A DNA stretch of 18,049 nt from UBA11606 sp039815945 (GTDB lineage Bacteria > Actinomycetota > Acidimicrobiia > Acidimicrobiales > Aldehydirespiratoraceae), in contig JBCBYI010000066.1 in NCBI GenBank assembly GCA_039815945.1, positions 1 through 18,049 of the forward strand, written 5' to 3'. The position numbers and the translations under genes are program-made. Shown here one piece after another: positions 6,600 to 17,779 of the stretch (positions are counted from its first letter, which is position 1; each line of letters opens with the position of its first letter). Under the pieces are notes generated by a model. The model ran no database searches. It saw only the letters and a list, made by a program, of their open reading frames with translations, and was not told where the DNA came from.

Positions 6600-7034
6600 T
6601 CACGTCTCAGTTAGTCGATCAGTGGAGTTCCCCAGCACGACCCTCGATTCGCCGCTTGGGTCCTCTTCGTAGAGGAAGATCCAAACCTCGGATGCGCCGA
6701 ACGCGAGCGCGGAGGGTCGAGGAAGTTCGCCTCGACGGATGTCGGCGTTGGGGTTGTCGAACCAGCCCTCGCTCTCGAAGAGCTGGATCTCTTCGAATAC
6801 ACGAGACGTGTACTCGTAAGGGTCATCAGGCGAAAGGATCTCGAAATGCAAGAAGGGCCCCGACCCGATGACTTCGTAGACCTCACGCAGCGCTGCCGGC
6901 AGTGCTGCGCCTCGCGCTTGCTCGGCAGCGTCGAGATCGTCTGCGCTGTAGTGATGCCGCGGCACGGCGAACGCGCCGAGCCAGTCGTCGATTCGACGCT
7001 GGCTGTCGTCTAACTGATCGCGATCGTTGGTCAT
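6600..7034 (-). CDS. SUKH (SMI1/KNR4-like) domain protein A
   Basis: The 144-residue product starts MTNDRDQLDDSQRRIDDWL (ATG at 7034, with GAGAG a few bases upstream; a GTG at 7055 is the alternative). The core HYSADDLDAAEQARGAALPA followed by ALREVYEVIGSGPFLHFEIL has the SUKH pattern: two helices, then a short GSG turn into a beta sheet. SUKH proteins are common immunity proteins against secreted or contact-dependent polymorphic toxins, but some have other roles. No toxin gene lies next to it. It is clearly related to the protein encoded at 7272-7925 (shared L..LYE.(I/V)GSGP...FEI..PDDP). Confidence 0.6.
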   Translation of the reverse strand: MTNDRDQLDDSQRRIDDWLGAFAVPRHHYSADDLDAAEQARGAALPAALREVYEVIGSGPFLHFEILSPDDPYEYTSRVFEEIQLFESEGWFDNPNADIRRGELPRPSALAFGASEVWIFLYEEDPSGESRVVLGNSTDRLTET

Positions 7035-7192
7035 AGCAGTCTCTCGTCCTGTCACTGGGGCTACCTAAGCATCACGTCCCGCTCGACTGGCACCGTGTCT
7101 AGGCGAGCGTCGAACAACGACTGATGGGTGACACACCGGCCCAGCCGCAGGGGTCGTCCGGCTGGGAGTCGGCGAGCCTGCCTGGCCGCGAC

Positions 7193-7218
7193 AACGCCGG
7201 CCCCGAGAGGCCGGCGTT
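7193..7218. terminator. Strong hairpin between the two SUKH-like genes
   Basis: AACGCCGGCC and GGCCGGCGTT form a perfect 10-bp stem with the 6-nt loop CCGAGA, 54 bp after the stop of the gene at 7272-7925 on the minus strand. No T-run follows on either strand, so it is a candidate terminator or processing structure only. Confidence 0.4.
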
Positions 7219-7271
7219 GATGTAGCGGTCCTCATTAGACGACGTTCGAACTGAGCGTCGGGGGACCGCGG

Positions 7272-7925
7272 TTAATCGAAGTCGGGGAGGCCGTAGATGG
7301 CACCGGTGCAGTTGTTGCGGTCGAGGATGTCGCGGTAGCGGTCGGGGTTCCACTCCTCCGGGCCGATGTAGAACACGTTGGGTTGATCCTGTTGCGCGTC
7401 GCGTGCGAATGCCTCGGCTTCGCACAGCTCCGCAATGCATCGCAGGAAGCTGTCCAAGTTGTTGGCGGCGGTCCAGGCCATTCGCTTGTGAGGGATGGCG
7501 CTGTGTGCGATGACTCTTCCCGTGCGCGGTCCTGCGGTTTCGATCACGAAGAGAAACGAGAGAGTTGAGCTCACTATTGCGAACGGAATGGCGGCGTCGG
7601 TCGGGAGATCTCCAGCAAGACTCGCCTCGCCATCGAGCAGGCCGGACTCTCGGGCGTCCTCGATGTCCTCTCGGTACAGTTCGGTAATGGCATGTGGGTC
7701 GTCAGGTTCGACGATCTCGAAGTAGGCCAGTGGGCCGCTCCCGACGCTCTCGTAGAGCGTGTAGAGATCTTCTGAGAGTTGCCGGCCGGACCGGGCGACG
7801 GCTCGGTCGAGTTCGTTACGTGTGTAGGTGCGCAGTGGCGGGTCGGCGTTACCGAGCGAGCGATGGATCCGCTCGACGGACCGTTCGAGTTCGGTGTCGC
7901 CAGTCCAGCTCTGGTTTTGGTTCAC
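7272..7925 (-). CDS. SUKH (SMI1/KNR4-like) domain protein B
   Basis: The 217-residue product starts at GTG 7925 (MNQNQSWTGDTELERSVERI). Its core YTRNELDRAVARSGRQLSED followed by LYTLYESVGSGPLAYFEIVEPDDP aligns with protein A. It extends further with IPFAIVSSTLSFLFVIETAG and a C-terminal part (NVFYIGPEEWNPDRYRDILD) that protein A lacks. The SUKH assignment rests on the helix-GSG-strand pattern and is moderate. The IS element ends 57 bp upstream of the start, so the original promoter may have been displaced. Codon use and GC look lower than in the flanking chromosomal genes. Confidence 0.55.
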   Translation of the reverse strand: MNQNQSWTGDTELERSVERIHRSLGNADPPLRTYTRNELDRAVARSGRQLSEDLYTLYESVGSGPLAYFEIVEPDDPHAITELYREDIEDARESGLLDGEASLAGDLPTDAAIPFAIVSSTLSFLFVIETAGPRTGRVIAHSAIPHKRMAWTAANNLDSFLRCIAELCEAEAFARDAQQDQPNVFYIGPEEWNPDRYRDILDRNNCTGAIYGLPDFD

Positions 7926-7982
7926 GGGTGTCTCAGTTCGGCTGGTCGCAAAGGAAGACTGACGGAACGAGTTCGTAGTGGC

Positions 7983-8010
7983 TGAATCGCCCCGGGTTTC
8001 GTAGAGGCTC
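7983..8010 (+). repeat. IS left terminal inverted repeat
   Basis: This 28-bp end begins TGAATCGCCCCGGGT and finishes GAGGCTC. It differs from the right end at three positions in the middle. Confidence 0.9.
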
Positions 8011-8013
8011 TGG

Positions 8014-8951
8014 TTATTGAGTCACGGCCTGGTCGGCTGTGCTTATCTGACGGTAGTTGGCTTCGTGGTCGGCGGGGGTGGTGAAGCGGCGGCGGCCGGG
8101 CAGGATCTCGCCGTGGCGGCGTCGGTGGTTGAACCAGTCGACGTATTCGAGGGTGGCGAATTCGACGTCCTCGAGCCCGTTCCAGGGTCCGTGGGGGTAG
8201 ATCAGCTCCCACTTGAACAGGCCGTTGAACGATTCGATCATCGCGTTGTCGTAGCTGTCACCTTGGAGCCAACCGACGCGACGACGCCGTTGTCGGCGAG
8301 CCGCTGCGAGTATCGAATGCTCAAATACTGAACTCCCATATCGCTGTGATGCACGAGCTGGTCGAGGCTGTCGCCGGCTCGGCGCCGGTTGAACACCGCC
8401 ATCTCCAGCGCGTCGATGGCCAGGTCCGAGCGCAGCGAGGTGGAAGCTTGCCAGCCGACGACGAAGCGGGAGTAGGCGTCGATGATGAACGCCACGTACA
8501 CCCAGCCGGCGTGGGTCTTGACGTAGGTGAGGTCGGCGAGCCAGAGCCGGTTCGGGGCCTCGGCGGTGAAGTTCCGGTCGACAAGATCGGCCGGCCGCTC
8601 AGCACCGTCCTCGGTGATGGTGGTCTTCACCCAGGATCGGCCTCGGCGCACACCCGATAGGCCCATGTCGCGCATCAGCCGCTCGACCGTGCAGCGAGCG
8701 ACCCGGATCCCGTCGACGTTGTTGAGGTGATCCCACATCTTGTCGCCGCCATAGGCGACGAAGTTCTCGTCGTACACCCGGCGGATCACCGGGCGCAGCT
8801 CGGCGTCGCGGATCGCCCGCAGCGAAGGCGGCCGACTCTGAGCGGCGTGATAGGTCGACGGGGCGATACCAAGCAGCTTGGCAATCGGCTCGATTCCCCA
8901 CCGCAGCGTGCCGCTGCGTCGATCCTTGTGTTCGTCGATGAACCGGATCAC
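8014..8951 (-). pseudogene. IS3-family transposase OrfB, frameshifted
   Basis: OrfB starts at GTG 8951, overlapping the orfA stop (GTGA). It has the IS3-type HTH/HTH_21 region (WGIEPIAKLLGIAPSTYHA, AYGGDKMWDHLNNVDGIRVARCTVERLMRDMGL) and an rve integrase core with Asp140 (LWLADLTYVKT) and Asp204 (HHSDMGVQYLS). After SVGSK the frame fails: the minus strand reads AAGGTGACAGC, where AAGGGTGACAGC would give KGDSYDNAMIESFNG. One G is missing near 8260-8262. The catalytic Glu (MIESFNGLFK) lies in the other frame, which continues to the stop at 8014. The intact protein would be normal length, so the copy is probably inactive unless the deletion is a sequencing error. Confidence 0.88.
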
Positions 8952-9277
8952 TTCTTCGATTGGCGGTCGAGCTCCGCCCCGAAGAAAGCCGAAGCCGCCT
9001 TCAAAATGTCGTTGGCCCGGCGTAACTCGGCGTTCTCACGCTTCAAGCGCTTCAGCTCGGCGAGATCATCGCTCGTGGGCCCCGACCGGTGACCACCATC
9101 GATCTCCGCCCGGCGAACCCACTTGCGCACCGTCTCGGGCGTCGGCCCGAGCTTCTCCGCGACCGAACAGATCGCTTCCCACTGCGATCCGTACTCGTGC
9201 TGATGATCGAGCACCATCCGCACCGCACGCTCTCGCATCTCAACCGGATACCTGCCCGGCCTTCTCTGATCTGACAT
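8948..9277 (-). CDS. IS3-family transposase OrfA
   Basis: The 109-residue product (ATG at 9277, MSDQRRPGRYPVEMRERAVR) matches the IS6110 OrfA pattern: YP.E.RERAVRMV, a HTH with VAEKLGPTPETVRKWVRR, and the leucine-zipper-like tail LAELKRLKRENAELRRANDI followed by LKAASAFFGAELDR. It binds the ends and forms OrfAB with OrfB. An in-frame extension to 9310 exists, but AAGGA/GGAG lies just upstream of 9277 and OrfA of the family is about this length. Confidence 0.9.
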   Translation of the reverse strand: MSDQRRPGRYPVEMRERAVRMVLDHQHEYGSQWEAICSVAEKLGPTPETVRKWVRRAEIDGGHRSGPTSDDLAELKRLKRENAELRRANDILKAASAFFGAELDRQSKK

Positions 9278-9300
9278 TGCTCCATCCTTCTCAAGGATCG

Positions 9301-9328
9301 GAGCCTCCACCAGACCCGGGGCGATTCA
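9301..9328 (-). repeat. IS right terminal inverted repeat
   Basis: On the minus strand it begins TGAATCGCCCCGGGT and ends GAGGCTC, next to orfA. Bases immediately to the right (from 9329) are recombinase coding sequence. Confidence 0.9.
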
Positions 9329-10976
<1,648 letters not shown>

Positions 10977-10981
10977 TGGGC

Positions 10982-11010
10982 ACCCTAGCGACGGCGTCGA
11001 CGTTCACCAA
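10982..11010 (-). promoter_or_regulatory. Promoter of tRNA-fMet
   Basis: On the minus strand TTGGTG (-35), a 17-bp spacer and TAGGGT (-10) end five bases before the first nucleotide of the mature tRNA. Transcription would start at or almost at the mature 5' end. Confidence 0.6.
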
Positions 11011-11043
11011 CCGGTCACTCGCAAGCCGCTTACCCCTGCGGAC

Positions 11044-11049
11044 TAGCGT
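11044..11049 (+). promoter_or_regulatory. Predicted leaderless -10 element (TAGCGT)
   Basis: TAGCGT is six bases before the ATG at 11056, the same geometry as at the other leaderless starts in this window. No convincing -35 is seen. Confidence 0.5.
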
Positions 11050-11055
11050 GACGCG

Positions 11056-11646
11056 ATGGCCGCCCCGCAGCCCGGACTCCGGGAACGAAAGAAGGCACAG
11101 ACCCGCCTCCGCCTGCGCGAAGCGGCGATCGAACTCTTCGCCCGGCAGGGCTACGACGGCACCACGGTCGCCGAGATCGCTGCGGCCGCCGAGGTCAGCG
11201 AGCCGACCTTCTTCCGCTACTACGGGAGCAAGGTCGCGGTGGCGGTCGAGCCGATCCGGGAGATCATCGACGTGGCGGGGGCGGCGATCGCCGCCCAGCC
11301 GCCGCAGCTGCTTCCCATCGACGCCTGCCTGGCCGTCGCCGAGGACGCCCGGACCTCGAGCCTCGTACCCCCGCGCGAGGTGCCGAACGCCCTACGACAC
11401 TTCGAGAGCGAGGCGGTCGCTGCCGGCCTGCTGACGATCTTCGACGACGCCCGCCAGACGCTGGCCGACGATTGTGCTCGACGGCTCGGACTCGAACCGA
11501 TGGATCCCGTCGCCCTCCAGACCGCCGGAGCGATCCTCGGTGTCGTCCTCGGCGCCGCCCGCGCGTGGGTGCACGATCCGAACGCACCGCATCCGTCGCA
11601 GGGCGCGGCGGCGGGCCTGCGGATGTTGCAGACGGGACTCCGCTGA
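11056..11646 (+). CDS. TetR/AcrR-family transcriptional regulator
   Basis: The 196-residue product has a textbook TetR N-terminus: RERKKAQTRLRLREAAIELF, then ARQGYDGTTVAEIAAAAEVS, then EPTFFRYYGSKVAVAVEPIR (residues ~9-70). The C-terminal domain is helical and Ala-rich, with VALQTAGAILGVVLGAARAW, and ends with MLQTGLR. Ligand and target are not evident. It converges tail-to-tail with the lipoprotein protease gene (stops adjacent), so it does not control that gene through a shared promoter. It is the first chromosomal gene after the tRNA. Confidence 0.9.
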   Translation: MAAPQPGLRERKKAQTRLRLREAAIELFARQGYDGTTVAEIAAAAEVSEPTFFRYYGSKVAVAVEPIREIIDVAGAAIAAQPPQLLPIDACLAVAEDARTSSLVPPREVPNALRHFESEAVAAGLLTIFDDARQTLADDCARRLGLEPMDPVALQTAGAILGVVLGAARAWVHDPNAPHPSQGAAAGLRMLQTGLR

Positions 11647-13152
11647 TCAGCAGGTCCAGGCGACCGACACCTCGGTCCCCTCGATCGTGACCGACAGCGA
11701 CCCGGCGCCCTGATCGTCGACCGTGGCCTGGCCGACCACCGGGACGATGATCGGCTCCTGGCCCGGGACGACGATCGTCACGGTCCCGCTGGCCGGGTAC
11801 GAACCGGCGCCGGAGAAGCCGCGCACGACCAACTCTGCGGCGACCGAGGCGTCGTAGGTGGGGTCGTCGGCGAAATCGTCGCTCGTCAGGTCGAAGGCCA
11901 CGGTGAGGCGGTTGCCGTCGATCGCACACGTCGCCGGCACGGCGGTGTCGAGTTGGTCGAGGCGGGCTCGCACCTCGGCGATGATCTCGTCGGGCGAGAG
12001 CGTCGTGGTCGGCGGGGCGACCGTCGTCGTGGGTGCTTCGGTCGTGGTCGGCGCTTCGGTGGTCGTCGGCGCTTCGGTCGTGGTCGGCGCCTCCGTGGTG
12101 GTCGGCGCTTCGGTCTCGTCTCCGGCCACGTCGAGGGCGGCGGCCGCGTCGACGATCCCCGCGCCGAGAGCCCGAAGTTCGTCGGGGTTGCCGGCACTGG
12201 CGACGAGCAGGTCGATCACCTCGTCGGGAGCCACGCCGGCGGAGATCGCCAGCGCGGCGATGCCGGAGACGAGCGGCGTCGCCATCGACGTGCCGTCGAG
12301 CGGCGCGTACCCGTCGGTGCCGTCGGGCCAGATGTCGGTCGGCTCGGTCGGCGCGGTCGACATGATGGCGACGCCGGGAGCGCTGATCGCCCGGACGTCG
12401 CCCACGTTGGAGAACGACGCGAGATCGCCGTTCTGGTCGGTGGCGTTGACGATCAACACGTCGACACCGATCCGGTACTGCTGACCGGCCGCGCCTTCGT
12501 TGCCCGACGCCGCCACCACGACGACGCCTTCGGCGCTGACATCGCGGATGGCCCGGTTGAGCTCACCGCCCTTGGTGAAGCGAGAGATGAAGCCGGCCTC
12601 GCCGAGCGACAGGTTGATGATGTCGGCGCCGTTGTCGGCCGCCCAGCGCACGGCCTCGGCGATCACCTCGGAGCTGCCGGCCCCTTGCTCGTCGAGGACT
12701 CGGATCGGCATGATCGACGCGTTGGGGGCTGCGCCGGCGATGCCGAGTTCGTTGCTCGACGCTGCGGCGATCCCGGCCACGTGGGTGCCGTGACCGTTCG
12801 GATCGTCGGGCTGGTCGTCACCGTCGACGAAGTCGCGGCCGGGAACGAGGTTGTCGACGAGATCGGGATGGTCGAGATCGACACCGGAGTCGACGATCGC
12901 GATCGTGACCCCTTCGCCGCCGTTGACCGTCCACGCCTCGGGGATGCCGGTGGCGGTCAGCCCCCACTGCTCGTCGAACAGGGGGTCGCCGCCGAAGACG
13001 GCAGACGACCCGCCATCGTCGAGCGACGAGGAGGGCTCGTCGGTGCCGACGGGGGACGAGCTGTCGTCGTCGCCGTCGCCGCAGGCCGATGCGAGCACGG
13101 CGACGACGACAACAGGAACGGTCCAGCGGCGCCGGACGTACAGGGGGAACAT
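11647..13152 (-). CDS. Subtilisin-like (S8) serine protease, predicted lipoprotein
   Basis: The 501-residue product starts MFPLYVRRRWTVPVVVVAVL followed by ASAC: basic residues, a hydrophobic core and a lipobox-like LASAC with Cys24. Its position after secretion would be anchored on the outer face of the membrane. The S8 catalytic triad is Asp88 (AIVDSGVDLDHP), His121 (NGHGTHVAGIAAA) and Ser289 (DGTSMATPLVSG), with oxyanion Asn218 (ASGNEG). A Thr-rich linker of EAPTTT repeats (about residues 345-380) leads to a ~115-residue C-terminal domain, probably beta-rich, of unknown function that ends in Cys. GAGG lies 8 bases before the ATG. Longer in-frame readings past 13152 are not supported, because the signal peptide starts here. 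Confidence 0.92.
   Translation of the reverse strand: MFPLYVRRRWTVPVVVVAVLASACGDGDDDSSSPVGTDEPSSSLDDGGSSAVFGGDPLFDEQWGLTATGIPEAWTVNGGEGVTIAIVDSGVDLDHPDLVDNLVPGRDFVDGDDQPDDPNGHGTHVAGIAAASSNELGIAGAAPNASIMPIRVLDEQGAGSSEVIAEAVRWAADNGADIINLSLGEAGFISRFTKGGELNRAIRDVSAEGVVVVAASGNEGAAGQQYRIGVDVLIVNATDQNGDLASFSNVGDVRAISAPGVAIMSTAPTEPTDIWPDGTDGYAPLDGTSMATPLVSGIAALAISAGVAPDEVIDLLVASAGNPDELRALGAGIVDAAAALDVAGDETEAPTTTEAPTTTEAPTTTEAPTTTEAPTTTVAPPTTTLSPDEIIAEVRARLDQLDTAVPATCAIDGNRLTVAFDLTSDDFADDPTYDASVAAELVVRGFSGAGSYPASGTVTIVVPGQEPIIVPVVGQATVDDQGAGSLSVTIEGTEVSVAWTC
12023..12112 (-). repeat. Five 18-bp tandem repeats encoding EAPTTT
   Basis: The units 12023-12040, 12041-12058, 12059-12076, 12077-12094 and 12095-12112 are near-identical (GTCGTGGTCGGCGCTTCG type) and in phase with the protease frame. 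They encode a mucin-like linker. Repeat number could vary between strains by slippage. Confidence 0.85.
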
Positions 13153-13266
13153 GGATCGACCTCGGGTCGTGGGGGAACAAGCGATTCCAAGAGTGAACCT
13201 TGTTTGTAAGTGACTATCAAGAGTTGAGTTTTGGGTTCTCGGCCTGCGCTGGGCGAGGATGACGCC

Positions 13267-14298
13267 ATGAAGATCAGCACCACCATCGGTTTCGACGGCG
13301 ACCCCCAGCGCCTCGTTCAGCAGGCCAAGGACTTCGAGTCGGCCGGCGTCGACCTCCTCTGGGGCGCGGAGATTTACGGCTACGACCTCATCTCGACGCT
13401 GTCGTACATCGCCGCCAACACGACCACCGTCGAACTGATGACGGGCATCATCCCGCTCTACTCGCGCAGCCCGGCCCTGATCGCCCAGACCGCCGCCACC
13501 CTCGACGCGCTGTCGGGTGGCCGATTCATCCTCGGCCTCGGCACCTCGGGCCCGCAGGTGATCGAGGGCTGGCACGGCGTGCCGTTCGAGAAGCCGATGG
13601 CCCGCACCCGCGACACCATCGACATCTGCCGCAAGGTCTGGAGCGGCGACAAGCTGAGCCACGAGGGCAAGGCCTACTCGCTGCCGTACGAGGGCGGCAC
13701 CGGGCTCGGCAAGCCGATTCGCTTCATGAACCGACCGCCGGCGGACGACATCCGCATCGGCATCGCATCGATCGGCCCGAAGAACGTCGAGCTCACCGCC
13801 GAGGTCGCCGACATCTGGCAGACCATCCACTTCGTGCCGGATCGCTTCCAGCAGGTGTGGGGCGAATCACTCGCCGCCGGCACCGCCAAGCGCGACCCGG
13901 AGAAGAAACCGCTGGAGATCATCGCCGGCCAGTTCCTCGCGATCGGCAAGGGCGAGCACCTCCAGGAGGCCCGCGACCAGGCCCGCGGCCTGATCGGCTT
14001 CTACGTGGGCGGCATGGGCGCGAAGTCCAAGAACTTCTACAACGACCTCTTCAAGCGATACGGCTGGGAGGAAGAGGCCGAGGAGATCCAAGACCTCTTC
14101 CTCTCCGGCAAGCGCGCCGAGGCGATGGCCGCCGTACCCGAGGAGTACATCGATCTGTCGGCCCTGATCGGCGACGAGGGCTTCATCCGCGAGCGTCTGC
14201 AGGTCTTCAAGGAGGTGGGCGTGACCCATCTCAACGTGAGCCCGGTCGGCCCCGATCCACTGAAGCAGATCGAGATGGTCAAGGCGTGGAGCGAGTAG
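13267..14298 (+). CDS. LLM-class (probably F420-dependent) oxidoreductase
   Basis: The 343-residue product starts MKISTTIGFDGDPQRLVQQA and has the bacterial-luciferase-like TIM-barrel motifs: FESAGVDLLWGAEIYGYDLI, TTTVELMTGIIPLYSRSPAL, IAQTAATLDALSGGRFILGL and GTSGPQVIEGWHG. The GRFILGLGTSGP glycine segment is typical of F420-binding members such as actinobacterial F420 dehydrogenases. The substrate is unknown. GAGGA lies eight bases before the ATG at 13267; an upstream in-frame ATG at 13231 lacks such support and adds a non-family leader. Its promoter region is shared with the divergent protease gene. Confidence 0.9.
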   Translation: MKISTTIGFDGDPQRLVQQAKDFESAGVDLLWGAEIYGYDLISTLSYIAANTTTVELMTGIIPLYSRSPALIAQTAATLDALSGGRFILGLGTSGPQVIEGWHGVPFEKPMARTRDTIDICRKVWSGDKLSHEGKAYSLPYEGGTGLGKPIRFMNRPPADDIRIGIASIGPKNVELTAEVADIWQTIHFVPDRFQQVWGESLAAGTAKRDPEKKPLEIIAGQFLAIGKGEHLQEARDQARGLIGFYVGGMGAKSKNFYNDLFKRYGWEEEAEEIQDLFLSGKRAEAMAAVPEEYIDLSALIGDEGFIRERLQVFKEVGVTHLNVSPVGPDPLKQIEMVKAWSE

Positions 14299-14559
14299 CT
14301 CCGCCCGCAGCACCCGACGCTGCGCTACTTCCAGCACGAGATGTTCGACTCGCGGCGGCGCGTCGGCGTCGAGTGTGGCGTGCATCCCGGTGGCGTCGAT
14401 CGCCACATCGAGCGGCACCTGGCCCTGCGCCGCGCCGGTTGAGGCCTGGTTGACGCCTTCGAGAGCCGGTGGACGTTGAACCCGGAGGAGCTCGCCGCGT
14501 GGCTGACGGTCGAGATGAACGAGCGCCGGGATGCCGCGGCGAACGACGCGTCGGGCTAG
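14299..14559 (+). pseudogene. Broken reading frame of unknown family
   Basis: After the LLM stop the same frame reads LRPQHPTLRYFQHEMFDSRR, RVGVECGVHPGGVDRHIERH, LALRRAG, then TGA at 14440-14442, then GLVDAFESRWTLNPEELAAW, LTVEMNERRDAAANDASG and TAG at 14557-14559. Both halves have protein-like composition and charged helices, unlike most shadow frames here. There is no usable start, because the frame merges with the LLM gene. I do not recognise the family. It looks like the C-terminus of a lost gene with one nonsense codon. A chance reading cannot be excluded. Confidence 0.4.
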
Positions 14560-14568
14560 AACCAGGCC

Positions 14569-14991
14569 ATGGCCGAGTTCTCCCTCACGCCCGAGATCGT
14601 CGACGAGGCGGTCATGCAGAGCTGGACCAACCGGCCGAACCGATGCCTCGAGATCTCGCCGACCCACGCCGTGGCGGCCCAGACGATCGATCAGGACAAT
14701 CTGCGGCCCGGGGCCTTCGTGCCCGGCCCGACCCTGTTCTCACTGGCCGACCTGGCGCTCTGGTATCTCACCTTCGGTGCGATCAACCGGATCGAGCCGA
14801 TGGCGCTCACCTCGGACCTGTCGATCCGCTTCCTGCGACCGGCGCAGGGCGAGATCGCCTACGCCAGAGCCGACCTCGAGAAGGCGGGCCGGCTGATGGT
14901 GATCGGCACCGTCCGGATCTGGATGGACGATCAGGAGGACAAGCCGGTCGCCACCGCCCAGGGCACCTACGTGCTTCCTCGTACCGACTGA
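14569..14991 (+). CDS. Hotdog-fold thioesterase (PaaI-like)
   Basis: The 140-residue product has the single-hotdog pattern: RCLEISPTHAVAAQTIDQDN, LRPGAFVPGPTLFSLADLAL, WYLTFGAINRIEPMALTSDL, SIRFLRPAQGEIAYARADLE, then LMVIGTVRIWMDDQEDKPVA and TAQGTYVLPR. The long central helix after PGPTLFSLADLA and the SIRFLRPA strand are typical of PaaI-type acyl-CoA thioesterases, which act on small or aromatic acyl-CoA. The substrate is not known. The element TAGAAC, a near-match to TANNNT, lies six bases before the ATG. It converges with the RidA-like gene, with one base between the stops. Confidence 0.8.
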   Translation: MAEFSLTPEIVDEAVMQSWTNRPNRCLEISPTHAVAAQTIDQDNLRPGAFVPGPTLFSLADLALWYLTFGAINRIEPMALTSDLSIRFLRPAQGEIAYARADLEKAGRLMVIGTVRIWMDDQEDKPVATAQGTYVLPRTD

Positions 14992-14992
14992 G

Positions 14993-15283
14993 TCACGGAC
15001 GCCGAGCGACGATCCGCACCTCGGCTCGGGCGTCGGGCAGTGCCAGCCCGGTCGTCCCGACGGCCGTCCACGCCGGCCACGGCTCGACCACGTAGCGATC
15101 GCGGACCTGCTGGAAGACGGGCAGCTCGGTCATGTCGGTGTGCCAGCTGGTCATGTCGATCACGTCGGCCCACGTCATCGCCGCTTCGGCCAGCACCATC
15201 GTGATCGAGTCGAACAGCTGGGTGAACTGCGTCTCGGCGTCGTCGGAGAACGGCCGCTGCGGCTCGGGGATGATGTGCTCCAT
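14993..15283 (-). CDS. RidA/YjgH-like protein lacking the usual N-terminal strands
   Basis: The 96-residue product PEPQRPFSDDAETQFTQLFD, SITMVLAEAAMTWADVIDMT, SWHTDM, EPWPAWTAVGTTGLALPDAR and AEVRIVARRP matches the second part of the RidA/YER057c family, closest to the YjgH type (WTAVG, DVTSFHTD). Members are about 125-135 residues and begin with strands carrying the YS.A...G..L..SGQ motif, which is absent here. In the same frame upstream, only nine codons of unrelated sequence, then a TGA, are found within the next ~50 bases. TACGCT lies exactly six bases before the ATG, so a start here is promoter-supported. It is either a short variant or a 5'-truncated gene. Confidence 0.7.
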   Translation of the reverse strand: MEHIIPEPQRPFSDDAETQFTQLFDSITMVLAEAAMTWADVIDMTSWHTDMTELPVFQQVRDRYVVEPWPAWTAVGTTGLALPDARAEVRIVARRP

Positions 15284-15289
15284 CCGGCG

Positions 15290-15295
15290 AGCGTA
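15290..15295 (-). promoter_or_regulatory. Predicted leaderless -10 element (TACGCT) of the RidA-like gene
   Basis: On the minus strand TACGCT-CGCCGG-ATG repeats the TANNNT-N6-ATG geometry seen at four other genes. It sits just after the PEP synthase stop on the same strand. Confidence 0.5.
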
Positions 15296-15322
15296 GATCG
15301 CTCGATGCGCCGACGACCCGGG

Positions 15323-17722
<2,400 letters not shown>

Positions 17723-17749
17723 CGGGGCCTCCTCGTCGGCTCTTCTCGC

Positions 17750-17755
17750 ACCGTA
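17750..17755 (-). promoter_or_regulatory. Predicted -10 element (TACGGT) of PEP synthase
   Basis: TACGGT on the minus strand lies 27 bp before the start codon, leaving a leader with a good AGGAGG site. The -35 (TTGCGT, 15-bp spacer) is weak, as expected for an activated promoter, and the palindrome at 17780-17791 abuts it. Confidence 0.4.
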
Positions 17756-17779
17756 CGAAGCGCCGGCTCGACGCAACAC

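Larger units (their letters stand above)
7983..9328 (-). mobile_element. IS6110-like insertion sequence (IS3 family), 1346 bp
   Basis: The element is bounded by 28-bp imperfect inverted repeats. The left copy is 7983-8010 (TGAATCGCCCCGGGTTTCG...) and the right copy is 9301-9328 on the other strand (TGAATCGCCCCGGGTCTGG...), with 25 of 28 positions identical. Size, repeat length and the TGAA(T/C)CGCCCCGG start closely match IS6110 (about 1355 bp, 28-bp ends; established knowledge). It carries orfA and a frameshifted orfB on the minus strand. The flanks (GGC on the left, CGG on the right) show no 3-bp target duplication. Its right end cuts directly into the serine recombinase gene. Confidence 0.93.

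Noticed and set aside
12023..12112. CRISPR-like short repeats
   Set aside because: Contiguous 18-bp units in coding phase with no spacers; protein linker repeat.
11953..13209. Plus-strand frame opposite the protease
   Set aside because: Low-complexity Arg/Gly translation of the antisense strand, including the repeat array.
13153..13266. AACAAG...CTTGTT inverted repeat in the divergent protease/LLM region
   Set aside because: Only six bases per arm with a long spacer; not distinguishable from chance.
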